A stretch of DNA of 59,754 bases from Gammaproteobacteria bacterium (lineage in GTDB: Bacteria; Pseudomonadota; Gammaproteobacteria; Pseudomonadales; Pseudohongiellaceae). Every line of letters starts with the position of its first letter. The first letter of the stretch is position 1. Location of the stretch: contig SHZK01000015.1 of NCBI GenBank assembly GCA_009692305.1, positions 1 to 59,754 of the forward strand, in the 5' to 3' direction. Positions 1 to 8,847 of this stretch are shown here, piece after piece. The notes beneath the pieces were generated by a model. The model was not told where the DNA came from and did not search any database. It saw only the letters and a program-made list of their open reading frames with translations. The position numbers were made by a program, and so were the translations under genes.

Positions 1-227
1 ACCTTAGAATCTGTTCCCGTGCCTTGAAGAATCCGAGGCGTCTTGCCGATTATTTCGGATGGGTCGTGGCCAGTTAGTTTTTTGAACGACTTGTTGGCGT
101 AGATAATCTTGCCTTCCGCCGATGCATCCGTGATCAACACAGAGTCGAAACTGTTCTCTGCCAAAACCTGGAGCAGAGCCAACCCACCATCAGCTCCATT
201 CATCAGTTTCTCAAACGTCGCGGTCAT
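1..227 (-). CDS. PAS-domain protein, N-terminal part only (cut by window edge)
   Basis: The reverse strand reads from an ATG at 227 to the window edge, giving the first 75 residues. A short leader is followed from about residue 28 by a PAS core: ITDASAEGKIIYANKSFKKL, then a GHDPSEIIGKTPRIL segment, the pattern seen in PAS/LOV sensor modules of diguanylate cyclases and histidine kinases. The flavin cysteine of LOV domains (NCR-x-LQ motif) is absent; the equivalent stretch reads TPRILQGTGT. A purine-rich AGGGG lies 7-11 bases before the ATG. The output domain is outside the window, so the class of sensor protein is unknown. Confidence 0.7.
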   Translation of the reverse strand, partial: MTATFEKLMNGADGGLALLQVLAENSFDSVLITDASAEGKIIYANKSFKKLTGHDPSEIIGKTPRILQGTGTDSK

Positions 228-589
228 TCTAGGTTCCCCTTGGTTAGAAAACGTCACCGGCGACCAAGCCGTTATGAGACATGGCAATCGGGATTTTTAG
301 TGTGAGCACGGTACAGCCTTTTTACGCAAGAAACAACCCGCTGAATCAGTTGACTAATCCCCATGTACCGCCTCCAATTGTCTGGACACGCTTTTGCGAA
401 TCCGCTCACAATCAGTTCAGTATAAACGAGGTGGGGTTTTTTGGGGGGCAACCCAAATGCTCATAAGAAATGCCGAACCAATCAGACATTGAGTGCAGCT
501 AAAGATCCATTAAGCACATACATTTTGGATATGTTATTGGGTATGCTGAAATTAAAACAGAGTTGAAAGGCGCGTAATTGTTAGTTTGA
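228..589. other. Intergenic, no supported gene
   Basis: This 362-base gap lies between the PAS gene and tRNA-Asp and would hold the promoter of the leftward PAS gene. Two short rightward open frames exist (109-300 and 281-466) but they show no ribosome site or recognisable family, and the first is antisense to the PAS domain. A run of G around 430-450 is the only compositional oddity. Confidence 0.5.
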
Positions 590-666
590 TGGCGGACCGG
601 ACGGGACTCGAACCCGCGACCTCCGCCGTGACAGGGCGGCATTCTAACCGGCTGAACTACCGGTCC
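590..666 (-). tRNA. tRNA-Asp (GTC)
   Basis: The reverse strand folds as a cloverleaf. The acceptor strand GGACCGG pairs with CCGGTCC, the D arm is TAGTTCAGCCGGTTAGAAT, the anticodon loop reads CTGTCAC with anticodon GTC, and the T arm is GCGGGTTCGAGTCCCGT. The discriminator is G and CCA is encoded, as in enterobacterial tRNA-Asp. A GTC anticodon has G34, which is the substrate position for queuosine, and the window encodes QueC, QueD and QueE. It is 32 bases from the tRNA-Val gene on the same strand, so the two are probably co-transcribed. Confidence 0.97.
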
Positions 667-698
667 GCGAAACACATCAAACTGATTACAACAGAAAT

Positions 699-774
699 TG
701 GTGGGTGGTGAGGGGTTCGAACCCCCGACATTCGCCTTGTAAGGGCGACGCTCTCCCAGCTGAGCTAACCACCC
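699..774 (-). tRNA. tRNA-Val (TAC)
   Basis: The reverse strand starts GGGTGGTTAGCTCAGCTGGG, has the anticodon loop CTTACAA (anticodon TAC at 739-741), a T loop TTCGAAC and an encoded CCA end. The acceptor stem GGGTGGT/ACCACCC is fully paired. It lies upstream of tRNA-Asp in the direction of transcription. Confidence 0.97.
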
Positions 775-870
775 ACGCTACAGGCTGGGCATTTTACCGA
801 CTATGGCTTGCATGTCAACAAATACGCTGCCTGCAACTGCATTCCCGCCAATTACCGCGAGCTTTTCAGC

Positions 871-3174
871 CTATTTGCTAGTATGCGTAAAGGCACCATC
901 CCAGAGTGCATCCGGTGGCTCCGCCCGCATTTGCTCAATGCGCTCTAAATAGACCCGATACAACAATGTGTGGGGTTCCGCTGTGCTTAATCGTTGCAAT
1001 ATTTGTGCTGCCTCATCCCAGCGCTGCGCATAATAGAGATCTAGCGCGGCATGGAATTGTTCGACACGGGCTTTTAACTGCGCACCGGCACTGGCAATGG
1101 CGCAAATCGGTTGATAGCAATTTACCGCCTCGAGCTTGCCCTTTACCTTCATGCGATCGACCCGGCGCAGGAGAACTCCATCCAGCCCGCGCACGGTATC
1201 CTCGCCAACCAGCAACTTGATCCCGTAAAACTTGGCCAGGCTTTCCAGGCGCGAAGCCAGATTCACCGCGTCGCCAAGCACGGTATAGGAGCGCCGGTAA
1301 GTGGAACCCATGTCACCGACGTTCATGATGCCGCTATTTACGCCAACTCCAATGTTCACTTCGGGCAATCCCTGCTCCTGAAATACCTGCTTCAGTTCTT
1401 CGACTTTCTCCAACATTTTCAGCGCTGCCAGCACCGCATAATAGCGATGGTTCGGATCATCCAGTGGCGCACCCCAGAAGGCCATCACCATATCGCCGAC
1501 ATACTTGTCGATGGTGCCCTGGTAGTCGAAGATGATGCCGGTGATCGGTGTGAAGAAGTCATTGAGTAATTTCTTGAGTTGGGTCGCGCTCAGCGACTCG
1601 GAGATCGTGGTGAAACTGCGAATATCTGACAACAATACCGTTAATTCCTTGCTCTCGCCTTCAAAGCTGTAATTATCCGGGTTCTTCAACATGGCATCGA
1701 TATGCGCCGGTGGCACGTACTGGTCAAACATGCCCTTGATTACTTTTCGCGTCTGGCTCTCGCTCAGAAATCCATACACGAGATTGATAGCTGTAATGAT
1801 GAAGATCAGCAGCAGCAACAGTACCAGCGTAAAATCCATTTTGTACACGGCCCACAGCTGTAAATTTGCCCAGATAACAGCAGCTATAAACGCAGTACCG
1901 GTGCCGATCATGGACGTCGCACCCAGGTAAGGCATACCAATCGCCAAACCCATACCGAGCACGACCATGACAAACACCAGCGCCCCGGCCTCCCAATCGG
2001 GCTTGAATGGAAAATGGATATCCCCTGTTGCGCGGAAACCTGCAAACGCGGCTTCGGTGGAGCTTTCTCCGGAATCGATATCTACCGTAGTTACCAAATT
2101 CAACAGTGCATTCAGCATGTTCGCGTGCACCTCAACCCCGGGGTAGATTCGCTGCAAGGGCATAGCGCGCAGATCTCCCAGGCCTGGCGCACTGGTGCCG
2201 ATCAGGACCAGTGCATTTTGCAAAGCTGCCTGCTCCTCCGCACTCAGGTTATCGCGCAACACGTCCGTCGCCGATATATAGGGGAAGTTCTCGTTATTGC
2301 CAAGGGACGAGCTACCGACGAAGGGTACGTTGACCTGCCCCCTGCGATCGGCAGGAATAACGAAGGCACCGGCACCCTTGCCGATGCGCACAGCTGTTAC
2401 AACATCCTGATCGCCGTAAGTCTGGGTCACCAATTCGTAGTCTTCCAGGAAATTATAGACACGGATCATCTCCAGCGAGAGCGTGGGAAACAATTCCGAA
2501 CCGAAGCGGACAATGAGAGGCACGCGCCTTACTACCCCGTCCTCGTCGGGCTGCTGATTCATGCTGCCATTACCCTGAGCTGCATCCTGCAAAACTGCAA
2601 GATTGCCGGTGAAACCGGTCATTTCATTCACTGTAATGCGCGCAGCCAGATCGGCACGGATATCGACGATGGATGCAGGCAATTCGTTATAGGCCGCCGT
2701 GGACTGCGGATCGAAATTAATGGCGAGCACAGTATCGATACCGCTTTGCATAACGTTGGCGAAATACTGATCTGAATCTATTTGTGGTTCGATCAGCTCG
2801 AGCGTTGCGTTGAAGCTGCTATCCAGGCTGGTGAGATCGATCGGTTCCAGCAAGTCCCGGATATTGCGATCAGGTTCTGGAAAGGTAATATCGAAACCTA
2901 CTACCAACACACCCGCATCGCGCAGTTTCTCCGTCAGCTGCCCGACCTTGATGCGATTCCAGGGATACTGCCCTTCCACCTGCAGACTGCGCTCATCGAG
3001 GTTAACGATGACGATTTTATTCGCTGGTGATTTGAGCGTCTTTGGCATGACCGAGAGCCTGGCGTCATACACCAGATATTCCAGCCGTTCCAGGGCACTG
3101 TAAACGAAGCCGGGAGCATCGATCTGCAGCCACAGCACGAATAGTGTGCCGAATGTGCCCAGCAATATTGGCAT
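871..3174 (-). CDS. CHASE2-domain class III adenylate/guanylate cyclase
   Basis: The 767-residue product should make cAMP (or cGMP) in response to an extracytoplasmic signal. An N-terminal membrane segment (about 2-18) precedes a periplasmic CHASE2 sensor domain (about 30-370). Three hydrophobic segments follow (about 395-470), then a cytoplasmic class III cyclase domain (about 505-650). Metal-binding aspartates are D517 in LLSDIRSF and D561 in GDMVMAFWG. K557 (TIDKYVGD) and D635 (TVLGDAVNLASRLE) are the adenine-selecting type pair, so adenylate cyclase is favoured. The last 80 residues carry a short helical, TPR-like tail. An in-frame stop lies 20 codons before the ATG with no other ATG, GTG or TTG start between, so ATG 3174 is used despite a weak ribosome site. 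No cAMP receptor gene is in the window. Confidence 0.9.
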   Translation of the reverse strand: MPILLGTFGTLFVLWLQIDAPGFVYSALERLEYLVYDARLSVMPKTLKSPANKIVIVNLDERSLQVEGQYPWNRIKVGQLTEKLRDAGVLVVGFDITFPEPDRNIRDLLEPIDLTSLDSSFNATLELIEPQIDSDQYFANVMQSGIDTVLAINFDPQSTAAYNELPASIVDIRADLAARITVNEMTGFTGNLAVLQDAAQGNGSMNQQPDEDGVVRRVPLIVRFGSELFPTLSLEMIRVYNFLEDYELVTQTYGDQDVVTAVRIGKGAGAFVIPADRRGQVNVPFVGSSSLGNNENFPYISATDVLRDNLSAEEQAALQNALVLIGTSAPGLGDLRAMPLQRIYPGVEVHANMLNALLNLVTTVDIDSGESSTEAAFAGFRATGDIHFPFKPDWEAGALVFVMVVLGMGLAIGMPYLGATSMIGTGTAFIAAVIWANLQLWAVYKMDFTLVLLLLLIFIITAINLVYGFLSESQTRKVIKGMFDQYVPPAHIDAMLKNPDNYSFEGESKELTVLLSDIRSFTTISESLSATQLKKLLNDFFTPITGIIFDYQGTIDKYVGDMVMAFWGAPLDDPNHRYYAVLAALKMLEKVEELKQVFQEQGLPEVNIGVGVNSGIMNVGDMGSTYRRSYTVLGDAVNLASRLESLAKFYGIKLLVGEDTVRGLDGVLLRRVDRMKVKGKLEAVNCYQPICAIASAGAQLKARVEQFHAALDLYYAQRWDEAAQILQRLSTAEPHTLLYRVYLERIEQMRAEPPDALWDGAFTHTSK

Positions 3175-3437
3175 GCGCTTGCCTTGGGCAGCGAAACGCT
3201 GAAGGGACTTGAGCAGGGTCGGTGTGGATATAACCTACATTGCGTGCGCGGCCGTGATGTACGGCTCTTTATGATGTTGTTGAGTTTTGAGCTGCTGCGG
3301 CATTATATGCCATAAGCACCATATATAAAGTTCCGCTGTTTCCGGCAGGGAGTCGTCGCCGGGCTGTACATACTTCCTGACTGTCGGTAGTATCTTTTGC
3401 CTTAATTTAGCCCCTGCTTGTGGACCCTTGCCAGCTC

Positions 3438-3794
3438 GTGAAAATTTTCAAGGAATTTACTTTCGAAGCGGCGCATCGCCTGCCCCAGGTACCGGCGCTG
3501 CATAAATGCGCCCGCCTGCACGGACATTCGTTTGTAGTCAGGATTACTGTTGCTGGCGCGGTCGGATCTGATTCTGGCTGGGTGATGGACTTTGCCGATA
3601 TCTCGGCGGCTTTCGCTCCAATCTATCAGCAACTGGATCATTATTATCTGAATGAGATTGCCGGGCTGGAGAATCCTACCAGTGAGAACATAGCATGCTG
3701 GATATGGAAGCGCTTGTCGCCGATTTTACCGGAGTTGGATGAGGTGGAGATTCGGGAAACTTGTACCAGCGGGTGTGTTTATCGAGGAAAGTAG
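3438..3794 (+). CDS. queD: 6-carboxy-5,6,7,8-tetrahydropterin synthase QueD
   Basis: QueD converts 7,8-dihydroneopterin triphosphate to 6-carboxytetrahydropterin in the queuosine pathway. The 118-residue product matches E. coli QueD over its length. Zinc ligands H13, H28 and H30 lie in EAAHRLP and RLHGHSF, C24 is the catalytic cysteine, and D67-H68 (QLDHYYLN) and ETCTSGC follow. I chose GTG 3438 because it puts the conserved KIFKEFTFEAAHRLP at the N terminus as in homologues. A GTG at 3420 in the same frame would add six residues. Neither has a strong ribosome site. It is not linked to queC and queE, which lie 17 kb away. Confidence 0.93.
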   Translation: MKIFKEFTFEAAHRLPQVPALHKCARLHGHSFVVRITVAGAVGSDSGWVMDFADISAAFAPIYQQLDHYYLNEIAGLENPTSENIACWIWKRLSPILPELDEVEIRETCTSGCVYRGK

Positions 3795-3914
3795 CCCCCT
3801 GCTTGTTTTTATTCTTGCAGCTTCACTTCTGATTTTACTTTGAAAGGCTTGCTTTAATCACGCCCTTCGAACTCTTTTGCAAAACTCTTTTAGCCGATCC
3901 CTCATTCGCAATGT

Positions 3915-5138
3915 TCAAACCAATTTCGTTAGATCGATAGCTTCATCTATTAACAATTGCTGATCTATTGGCTTGCCGCTGCGAATGATTTGTTTGCTGG
4001 CCATAAATTCCTTGGGGCGATTAATACAGTCGGCGGCGAGTAGTTTGCCATCTTTCAGGTAGAACAGGACGAAGCCGCTGCCGGAGGCGTTGGTGGTGTC
4101 GCCACGAGCTATTACAGAGTCGTAGCCGGTGTTGATGCCTGCGGTTTGTAGTTTGATCGCGTATTGATCTGACCAGAACCACGGCACGCTGTCGTAGGGA
4201 ATATTTTTGCCGCAGATGCTGGCGGCCGCGATGCGGGCCTGGTCGGTGGCGTTCTGCACGGATTCCAGCCGCAGCGTGCGTTGGTAGAGTGCGCTCGGAT
4301 GTTCGGTGCAGTCGCCTGCGGCATATATGTTCGGGTCACTGGTCTGCGCGAACTCATCGACCACGATGCCCTCGCCAACCTGCAATCCAGATTCGGCAGC
4401 GAGTGCAATGTTTGGTGTGATGCCTATACCTATGATGATGAAGTCTGCTTCGATCTCACTGCCATTGTTGTAGAGCACTTTACTGGAGTGGTCGTTATCG
4501 ACGATGGCGTTGACAATCGCGTTGTTGTGGATTGCCACACCATAAGCGGCATGTAATGCAGAATAGTAATCGGAGAGGATCGGAGCGGCCACGCGGCCCA
4601 GGATTCGACTTGAGGCTTCCAGAACAGTTACTGCAAGGCGTTTCTGTATCAATTGCGCCGCGGCTTCCAGGCCGATATATCCGCCGCCGATTATCAGGGC
4701 GCGCCTGCCAGACTGCACGTGCGTCACGAGCCTTGCCACATCATCCAGCGTGCGTATATAAAAGATATTCGCATGTCGATCTGCGATGGGCAGTTTGCGC
4801 ACTCGCGCACCGACACACAGCGCCAGCTTGGTATAGCCCAGACTCTGGCCGTTATTCAAGCGAATGACCTGGCGCGCTCGGTCGATTGCAGTTACTTCGG
4901 TATTCAACAATAGTTTTATGGTGTTATCGCTGTAAACCTGCTCAGGGCGCAAACGAATGCTATCCGCTGTCTTGGCACCAGCAAGAAAGTCCTTGGACAA
5001 TGGTGGGCGGTGATATGGCAATTCGCCCTCGGCGCTGATGAGTTGAATAGCACCCGCCCATCCTTCCTTGCGCAATTGCAAGGCCAGACTCACACCAGCA
5101 TGACTTGCACCGACGATCAGGCAATTATTATTCTTCAT
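3915..5138 (-). CDS. FAD/NAD-dependent ferredoxin (rubredoxin) reductase family protein
   Basis: The 407-residue flavoprotein belongs to the pyridine-nucleotide-disulfide oxidoreductase superfamily of the ferredoxin/rubredoxin reductase type. It has an N-terminal FAD fold ([12 protein letters not shown], residues 8-19), the PYHRPPLSK segment (41-49) typical of that type, an NAD fold ([12 protein letters not shown], about 149-160), the second FAD motif IYAAGDCTE (about 271-279) and a C-terminal reductase domain. Such enzymes pass electrons from NAD(P)H to a small iron-sulfur protein serving a P450, dioxygenase or alkane hydroxylase. No ferredoxin, rubredoxin or oxygenase gene is nearby, so the partner cannot be named. 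It follows ung on the same strand, with start and stop codons overlapping by four bases. Confidence 0.88.
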   Translation of the reverse strand: MKNNNCLIVGASHAGVSLALQLRKEGWAGAIQLISAEGELPYHRPPLSKDFLAGAKTADSIRLRPEQVYSDNTIKLLLNTEVTAIDRARQVIRLNNGQSLGYTKLALCVGARVRKLPIADRHANIFYIRTLDDVARLVTHVQSGRRALIIGGGYIGLEAAAQLIQKRLAVTVLEASSRILGRVAAPILSDYYSALHAAYGVAIHNNAIVNAIVDNDHSSKVLYNNGSEIEADFIIIGIGITPNIALAAESGLQVGEGIVVDEFAQTSDPNIYAAGDCTEHPSALYQRTLRLESVQNATDQARIAAASICGKNIPYDSVPWFWSDQYAIKLQTAGINTGYDSVIARGDTTNASGSGFVLFYLKDGKLLAADCINRPKEFMASKQIIRSGKPIDQQLLIDEAIDLTKLV

Positions 5139-5848
5139 GGTTTCAATGCCGGCAATTGCCAGTCTATTGGACTTATATCATGGGCTAACAAGTAAGCGTT
5201 GCAGCGGGAGAAATGGTGATTACCAAAAAAGCCGCGATGCGCTGACAGTGGTGATGGATGGGTTGATTCCAGCACCAGATGCCGTTGTCGATCAATCATT
5301 GCACCCTTTCTCTGGGCATAGGCACCCCAAAGCATAAACACCAGATTGTTACGTTGCGAGTTCAGGTGTTCGATGATGCGATCAGTGAAGCGCTCCCAGC
5401 CTTTGCCCTGATGCGAAGCGGCGCGCGCCGCCTCGACCGTAAGCACTGCATTCAACAGCAATACGCCCTGCTCCGCCCAGTAATCGAGGCAGCCGTGGTC
5501 CGGTTGCAAACAATCCAAATCAGCTGCAAGTTCCTTGTAGATGTTGAGCAGTGATGGCGGCACCGGAATGCCGCGCTTGACGGAAAAACACAGGCCGTGC
5601 GCCTGGCCGGGACCGCGATAGGGATCTTGTCCCAGTATAACGACTCTCACCTTGTCGAAGCTGGTCACATTCAGTGCGTGGAATATTTCCGGTCCTGGCG
5701 GGTAGATGTGTTTGCCCTGCTGTTTCTCCTGCAACAAGAATTGCCGCAGCTGCTGCATATAGACTGCGTCGAATTCAGCCTGCAGGAGGTGGCGCCAGGA
5801 GGCATCAAGCTGTATTGCGCGGGGATCGGTCCTGCTATCTGTGCTCAT
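5135..5848 (-). CDS. ung: Uracil-DNA glycosylase
   Basis: The enzyme removes uracil from DNA to start base-excision repair. The 237-residue product carries the water-activating motif [18 protein letters not shown] (D75 catalytic), the uracil pocket region [10 protein letters not shown], and the DNA-intercalating [11 protein letters not shown] motif (H197). The open frame extends 18 codons further upstream to 5902. ATG 5848 fits the family length (E. coli 229) and overlaps the lysS stop region by 14 bases, typical of translational coupling. It is the third gene of prfB-lysS-ung. Confidence 0.95.
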   Translation of the reverse strand: MSTDSRTDPRAIQLDASWRHLLQAEFDAVYMQQLRQFLLQEKQQGKHIYPPGPEIFHALNVTSFDKVRVVILGQDPYRGPGQAHGLCFSVKRGIPVPPSLLNIYKELAADLDCLQPDHGCLDYWAEQGVLLLNAVLTVEAARAASHQGKGWERFTDRIIEHLNSQRNNLVFMLWGAYAQRKGAMIDRQRHLVLESTHPSPLSAHRGFFGNHHFSRCNAYLLAHDISPIDWQLPALKP

Positions 5849-7358
5849 CGTGCTGCGGGCGCATGTGCGGAAACAATAATACATCCTTGATAGAGGCGGC
5901 ATTCGTGAACAGCATTACGAGTCGGTCGATACCAATACCCTCGCCGGCCGCTGGCGGCATACCGTATTCCAGTGCGGTGATATAGTCTTCATCAAAATGC
6001 ATTGCCTCATTGTCACCAGCATCCTTTTGCTCAACCTGCATGCGAAAGCGCTCGGCCTGATCTTCCGGATCATTCAATTCTGAAAACCCATTCGCGAGCT
6101 CACGCCCGGCGATTATTAACTCGAACCGATCGGTAACCTGCGGATTCGAATCCTTGCGGCGTGCCAGCGGCGATACTTCAATCGGATATTCGGTAATGAA
6201 GGTGGGTTGCAGTAATTGTGCTTCGACTTTCTGGTCGAATATCTCCATTAACATCCTGCCAGTTGGCCATGCCTTGTCCACATTAACTCCCAGACTAGCC
6301 GCCAATGCGGCCAATCCGACCTGGGACTGGAATGGCACATCGTCCTTAACCTGGCAATGCTGCTTGATCGCCGCGACCACCGTGAGGCGCGCGAAAGGCT
6401 TGCCGAAGTCGATGGCAGTTCCTTGATACTCAAGCGTGGTGCTGCCCATGACTTCTTGCGCGAGCTTACGAAACATATCTTCGGTCAGATCCATCAGATC
6501 CTGGTAGCGCGCATAGGCCTGATAAAACTCCAGCATGGTGAATTCCGGATTGTGGCGCGTCGACAAGCCTTCATTGCGAAAACTGCGATTCAACTCAAAG
6601 ACTTTTTCAAAGCCGCCTACGAGCAGACGCTTCAGGTACAGCTCTGGCGCGACGCGCAAGTACATGTCTTGATCGAGCGCGTTGTGATGGGTCACGAACG
6701 GTCGCGCAGTAGCACCACCGGGGATGATCTGCATCATGGGTGTTTCCACTTCCATAAAACCCAGGTTTTCGAAGTAGTTGCGAACGCAACGCACGATACG
6801 CGAACGCGTCTCGAACAACTTGCGCGATGCTGCGTTGACGATTAAATCCACATAGCGTTGTCGATAACGCAATTCGGTATCGGTAAGACCCTTGTGTTTA
6901 TCCGGCAGTGGGCGCAGGGATTTGGTCAATAACCGGAATCTGCTGGCGCGTACAGTCAACTCGCCCTTGTCCGTTTTAAACACCGTTCCTTCTACGCCGA
7001 TGATGTCACCCAGATCGAGCACCTTCAGCTCCTCCGCCTCGGCAGGTGGAAAAGCCTTGTTGTTCATATACAGCTGAATCTGGTCCGTGCCATCCTGGAT
7101 AACGATGAACGGACCCCGCGAACGCACGATACGCCCCGCCACACTCCCCTGCGGTGCCAGCTCCGCCAATGCCGCTTTTTCCAGAGCACCAAACTCGCCA
7201 TTCAGCTGCGCCGCTGTGTGCTCTCGTTTGAAGTCGTTGGGAAATGCCACGCGCAGTGCCCGAATTTCAGTCAGGCGCTCGCGCCGCAATGCGATCAGTT
7301 TATTATCGTCAGCATGCAGGAGCGGGTCGTGTGGTTGCTTGTCAGTCATAATTTCCAT
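5835..7358 (-). CDS. lysS: Lysyl-tRNA synthetase, class II
   Basis: The 507-residue enzyme charges tRNA-Lys. An N-terminal OB-fold anticodon-binding domain (about 65-160, [16 protein letters not shown]) precedes the class II catalytic core. Motif 2 is seen as [19 protein letters not shown] and motif 3 as [10 protein letters not shown] near the C terminus. Length matches E. coli LysS (505). Two starts are possible: ATG 7358 and ATG 7349. The second has GGA six bases upstream and may be the true one. It lies 61 bases after prfB, the usual prfB-lysS pairing. Confidence 0.96.
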   Translation of the reverse strand: MEIMTDKQPHDPLLHADDNKLIALRRERLTEIRALRVAFPNDFKREHTAAQLNGEFGALEKAALAELAPQGSVAGRIVRSRGPFIVIQDGTDQIQLYMNNKAFPPAEAEELKVLDLGDIIGVEGTVFKTDKGELTVRASRFRLLTKSLRPLPDKHKGLTDTELRYRQRYVDLIVNAASRKLFETRSRIVRCVRNYFENLGFMEVETPMMQIIPGGATARPFVTHHNALDQDMYLRVAPELYLKRLLVGGFEKVFELNRSFRNEGLSTRHNPEFTMLEFYQAYARYQDLMDLTEDMFRKLAQEVMGSTTLEYQGTAIDFGKPFARLTVVAAIKQHCQVKDDVPFQSQVGLAALAASLGVNVDKAWPTGRMLMEIFDQKVEAQLLQPTFITEYPIEVSPLARRKDSNPQVTDRFELIIAGRELANGFSELNDPEDQAERFRMQVEQKDAGDNEAMHFDEDYITALEYGMPPAAGEGIGIDRLVMLFTNAASIKDVLLFPHMRPQHDEHR

Positions 7359-7419
7359 TTTTCTGTGATCGATTCACGTTTTATATCGCAATTTTTTCAG
7401 GATGATTTTGCGCTACCTA

Positions 7420-8518
7420 CTACAGCCCCATTTTCAGACTGGCCTCCATAAACTTGTCGAGATCACCATCCAGTACTGCACTGGTGTTGGTCACTTCGAC
7501 ATGGGTGCGCAAGTCCTTGATGCGTGACTGATCCAGCACGTAGGAACGAATCTGGCTGCCCCAGCCTATATCGGCCTTGGAATCTTCCACGGTCTGGGCC
7601 GCTTCCCTGCGCTTGAATTCTTCCAGTTCGTACAGCTTCGCCTTCAATTGCTTGATCGCCATGTCCTTGTTCTTGTGTTGCGAACGCTGGTTCTGGCACT
7701 GCACAACGATACCAGACGGCTCGTGGGTGAGGCGCACGGCGGAATCCGTCTTGTTGACATGCTGGCCACCGGCACCGCTGGAGCGGTAAGTATCAACACG
7801 CACGTCGGACATATCCAGTTCTACTTCAATCTCATCATCGATTTCCGGCGAAACGAAGACCGAGGCAAATGATGTATGCCGTCGATTGCCGGAATCAAAT
7901 GGAGATTTACGCACCAGACGATGCACGCCAGTCTCGGTGCGTAGCCAGCCGAATGCATACTCGCCACTCAGATGAATAGTCGCGCTCTTGATGCCTGCGA
8001 CTTCGCCTCCCGATACTTCGACCAGTTCACAGGTAAAGCCTTTGGCCTCACCCCAGCGCAGGTACATACGCAGCAACATCTCGGCCCAATCCTGGGCTTC
8101 GGTGCCGCCGGATCCTGCCTGTATATCGAGATAAGCATTGTTTGCGTCCAGCGCGCCGGAGAACATGCGCCGAAATTCGAGACTCTCCAGCTGGGCAGTG
8201 AGTCCTGCGAGGTCAGTATTGGCGGCGTTGAACAAACCCTGATCCGATTCCTCCTGCGCGAGGCTTAGCAATTCCTGTACTTCCGTGATACCGGAGTACA
8301 TTCGCTCTATAGTGCGCACGATGATCTCGAGATCAGCGCGTTCCTTGCCCAGGGCCTGGGCATACTCGGGATTGTCCCATACACCGGATTCACCCAGTTC
8401 CAGTTCGACTTCGGCTAGACGCTCCTGCTTGGTGCCGAAGTCAAAGATACCCCCGAAGGCCATCGGTACGGGCTTTCAAATCCTTTAATTTGGTCAATTG
8501 CGCATTGATTTCAAGCAT
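7420..8518 (-). CDS. prfB: Peptide chain release factor 2, with programmed +1 frameshift
   Basis: RF2 recognises UGA and UAA stop codons. The real gene starts at ATG 8518: 25 codons run to an in-frame TGA (8441-8443), where a +1 shift continues the long frame from GAC at 8442 down to 7420. The total is 365 residues, the same as E. coli RF2, and landmarks fall at E. coli positions: the stop-codon reading tripeptide SPF at 205-207 and the peptidyl hydrolysis motif GGQ at 250-252. Reading only the long open frame gives a false start (ATG 8463) and loses the true N terminus. An AGG lies 7-9 bases before ATG 8518. lysS follows in the same operon. Confidence 0.96.
8440..8455 (-). promoter_or_regulatory. 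prfB autoregulatory +1 frameshift site
   Basis: On the reverse strand the site reads CGGGGGTATCTTTGAC. It contains an internal Shine-Dalgarno-like GGGGG, a three-base spacer, the slippery Leu codon CTT, then TGA followed by C. This is the classical RF2 arrangement: when RF2 is scarce the ribosome pauses on UGA and slips +1 from CUU to UUU, so RF2 controls its own synthesis. All elements are present with the spacing known from E. coli. Confidence 0.95.
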
Positions 8519-8847
8519 CTTGCCTATTCCTGCGCGACCGCCCGCAACCTGCTCACGGCTACAATTCCGGAGGCAAAGTCATGGCGGCACGAGTACCGCA
8601 AAAAGGACGTAGTCTACCCTATTCCCGGCTGCGAATTGAACCGAGAGCAGCAATTCCATGGAGAACTTCCACGCGCATCGCCCCCCGCACCAGGCAATGT
8701 TTCACGCACGAACTCGCTACCGCTGGCTAACTTGCGCCTGACTCATCAGACCAACTCATTAGACCAACTCATAAGACGAACTCATCAGAGGTGTAGTAGG
8801 CTGCGCGGACGACCCGAATCACCCAGTGAGCGCTTGTGCCCTGCCCT
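8519..8847. other. Divergent intergenic between prfB and mnmC
   Basis: The 329 bases should hold the promoters of leftward prfB and rightward mnmC. I see no gene. The open frame 8498-8851 has no ribosome site or family. The mnmC-proximal half contains four tandem 13-bp units, described separately. Confidence 0.6.
8740..8791. repeat. Four tandem 13-bp repeats upstream of mnmC
   Basis: Four consecutive units follow the consensus AACTCATnAGACC: GACTCATCAGACC, AACTCATTAGACC, AACTCATAAGACG and AACTCATCAGAGG. The array ends 56 bases before the mnmC ATG. Each unit holds ACTCAT and varies mainly at one internal base. Confidence 0.85.

Noticed and set aside
2014..2775. Long rightward open frame (253 codons) opposite the cyclase gene
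   Set aside because: It is fully antisense to the CHASE2 domain, has no ribosome site and no recognised family.
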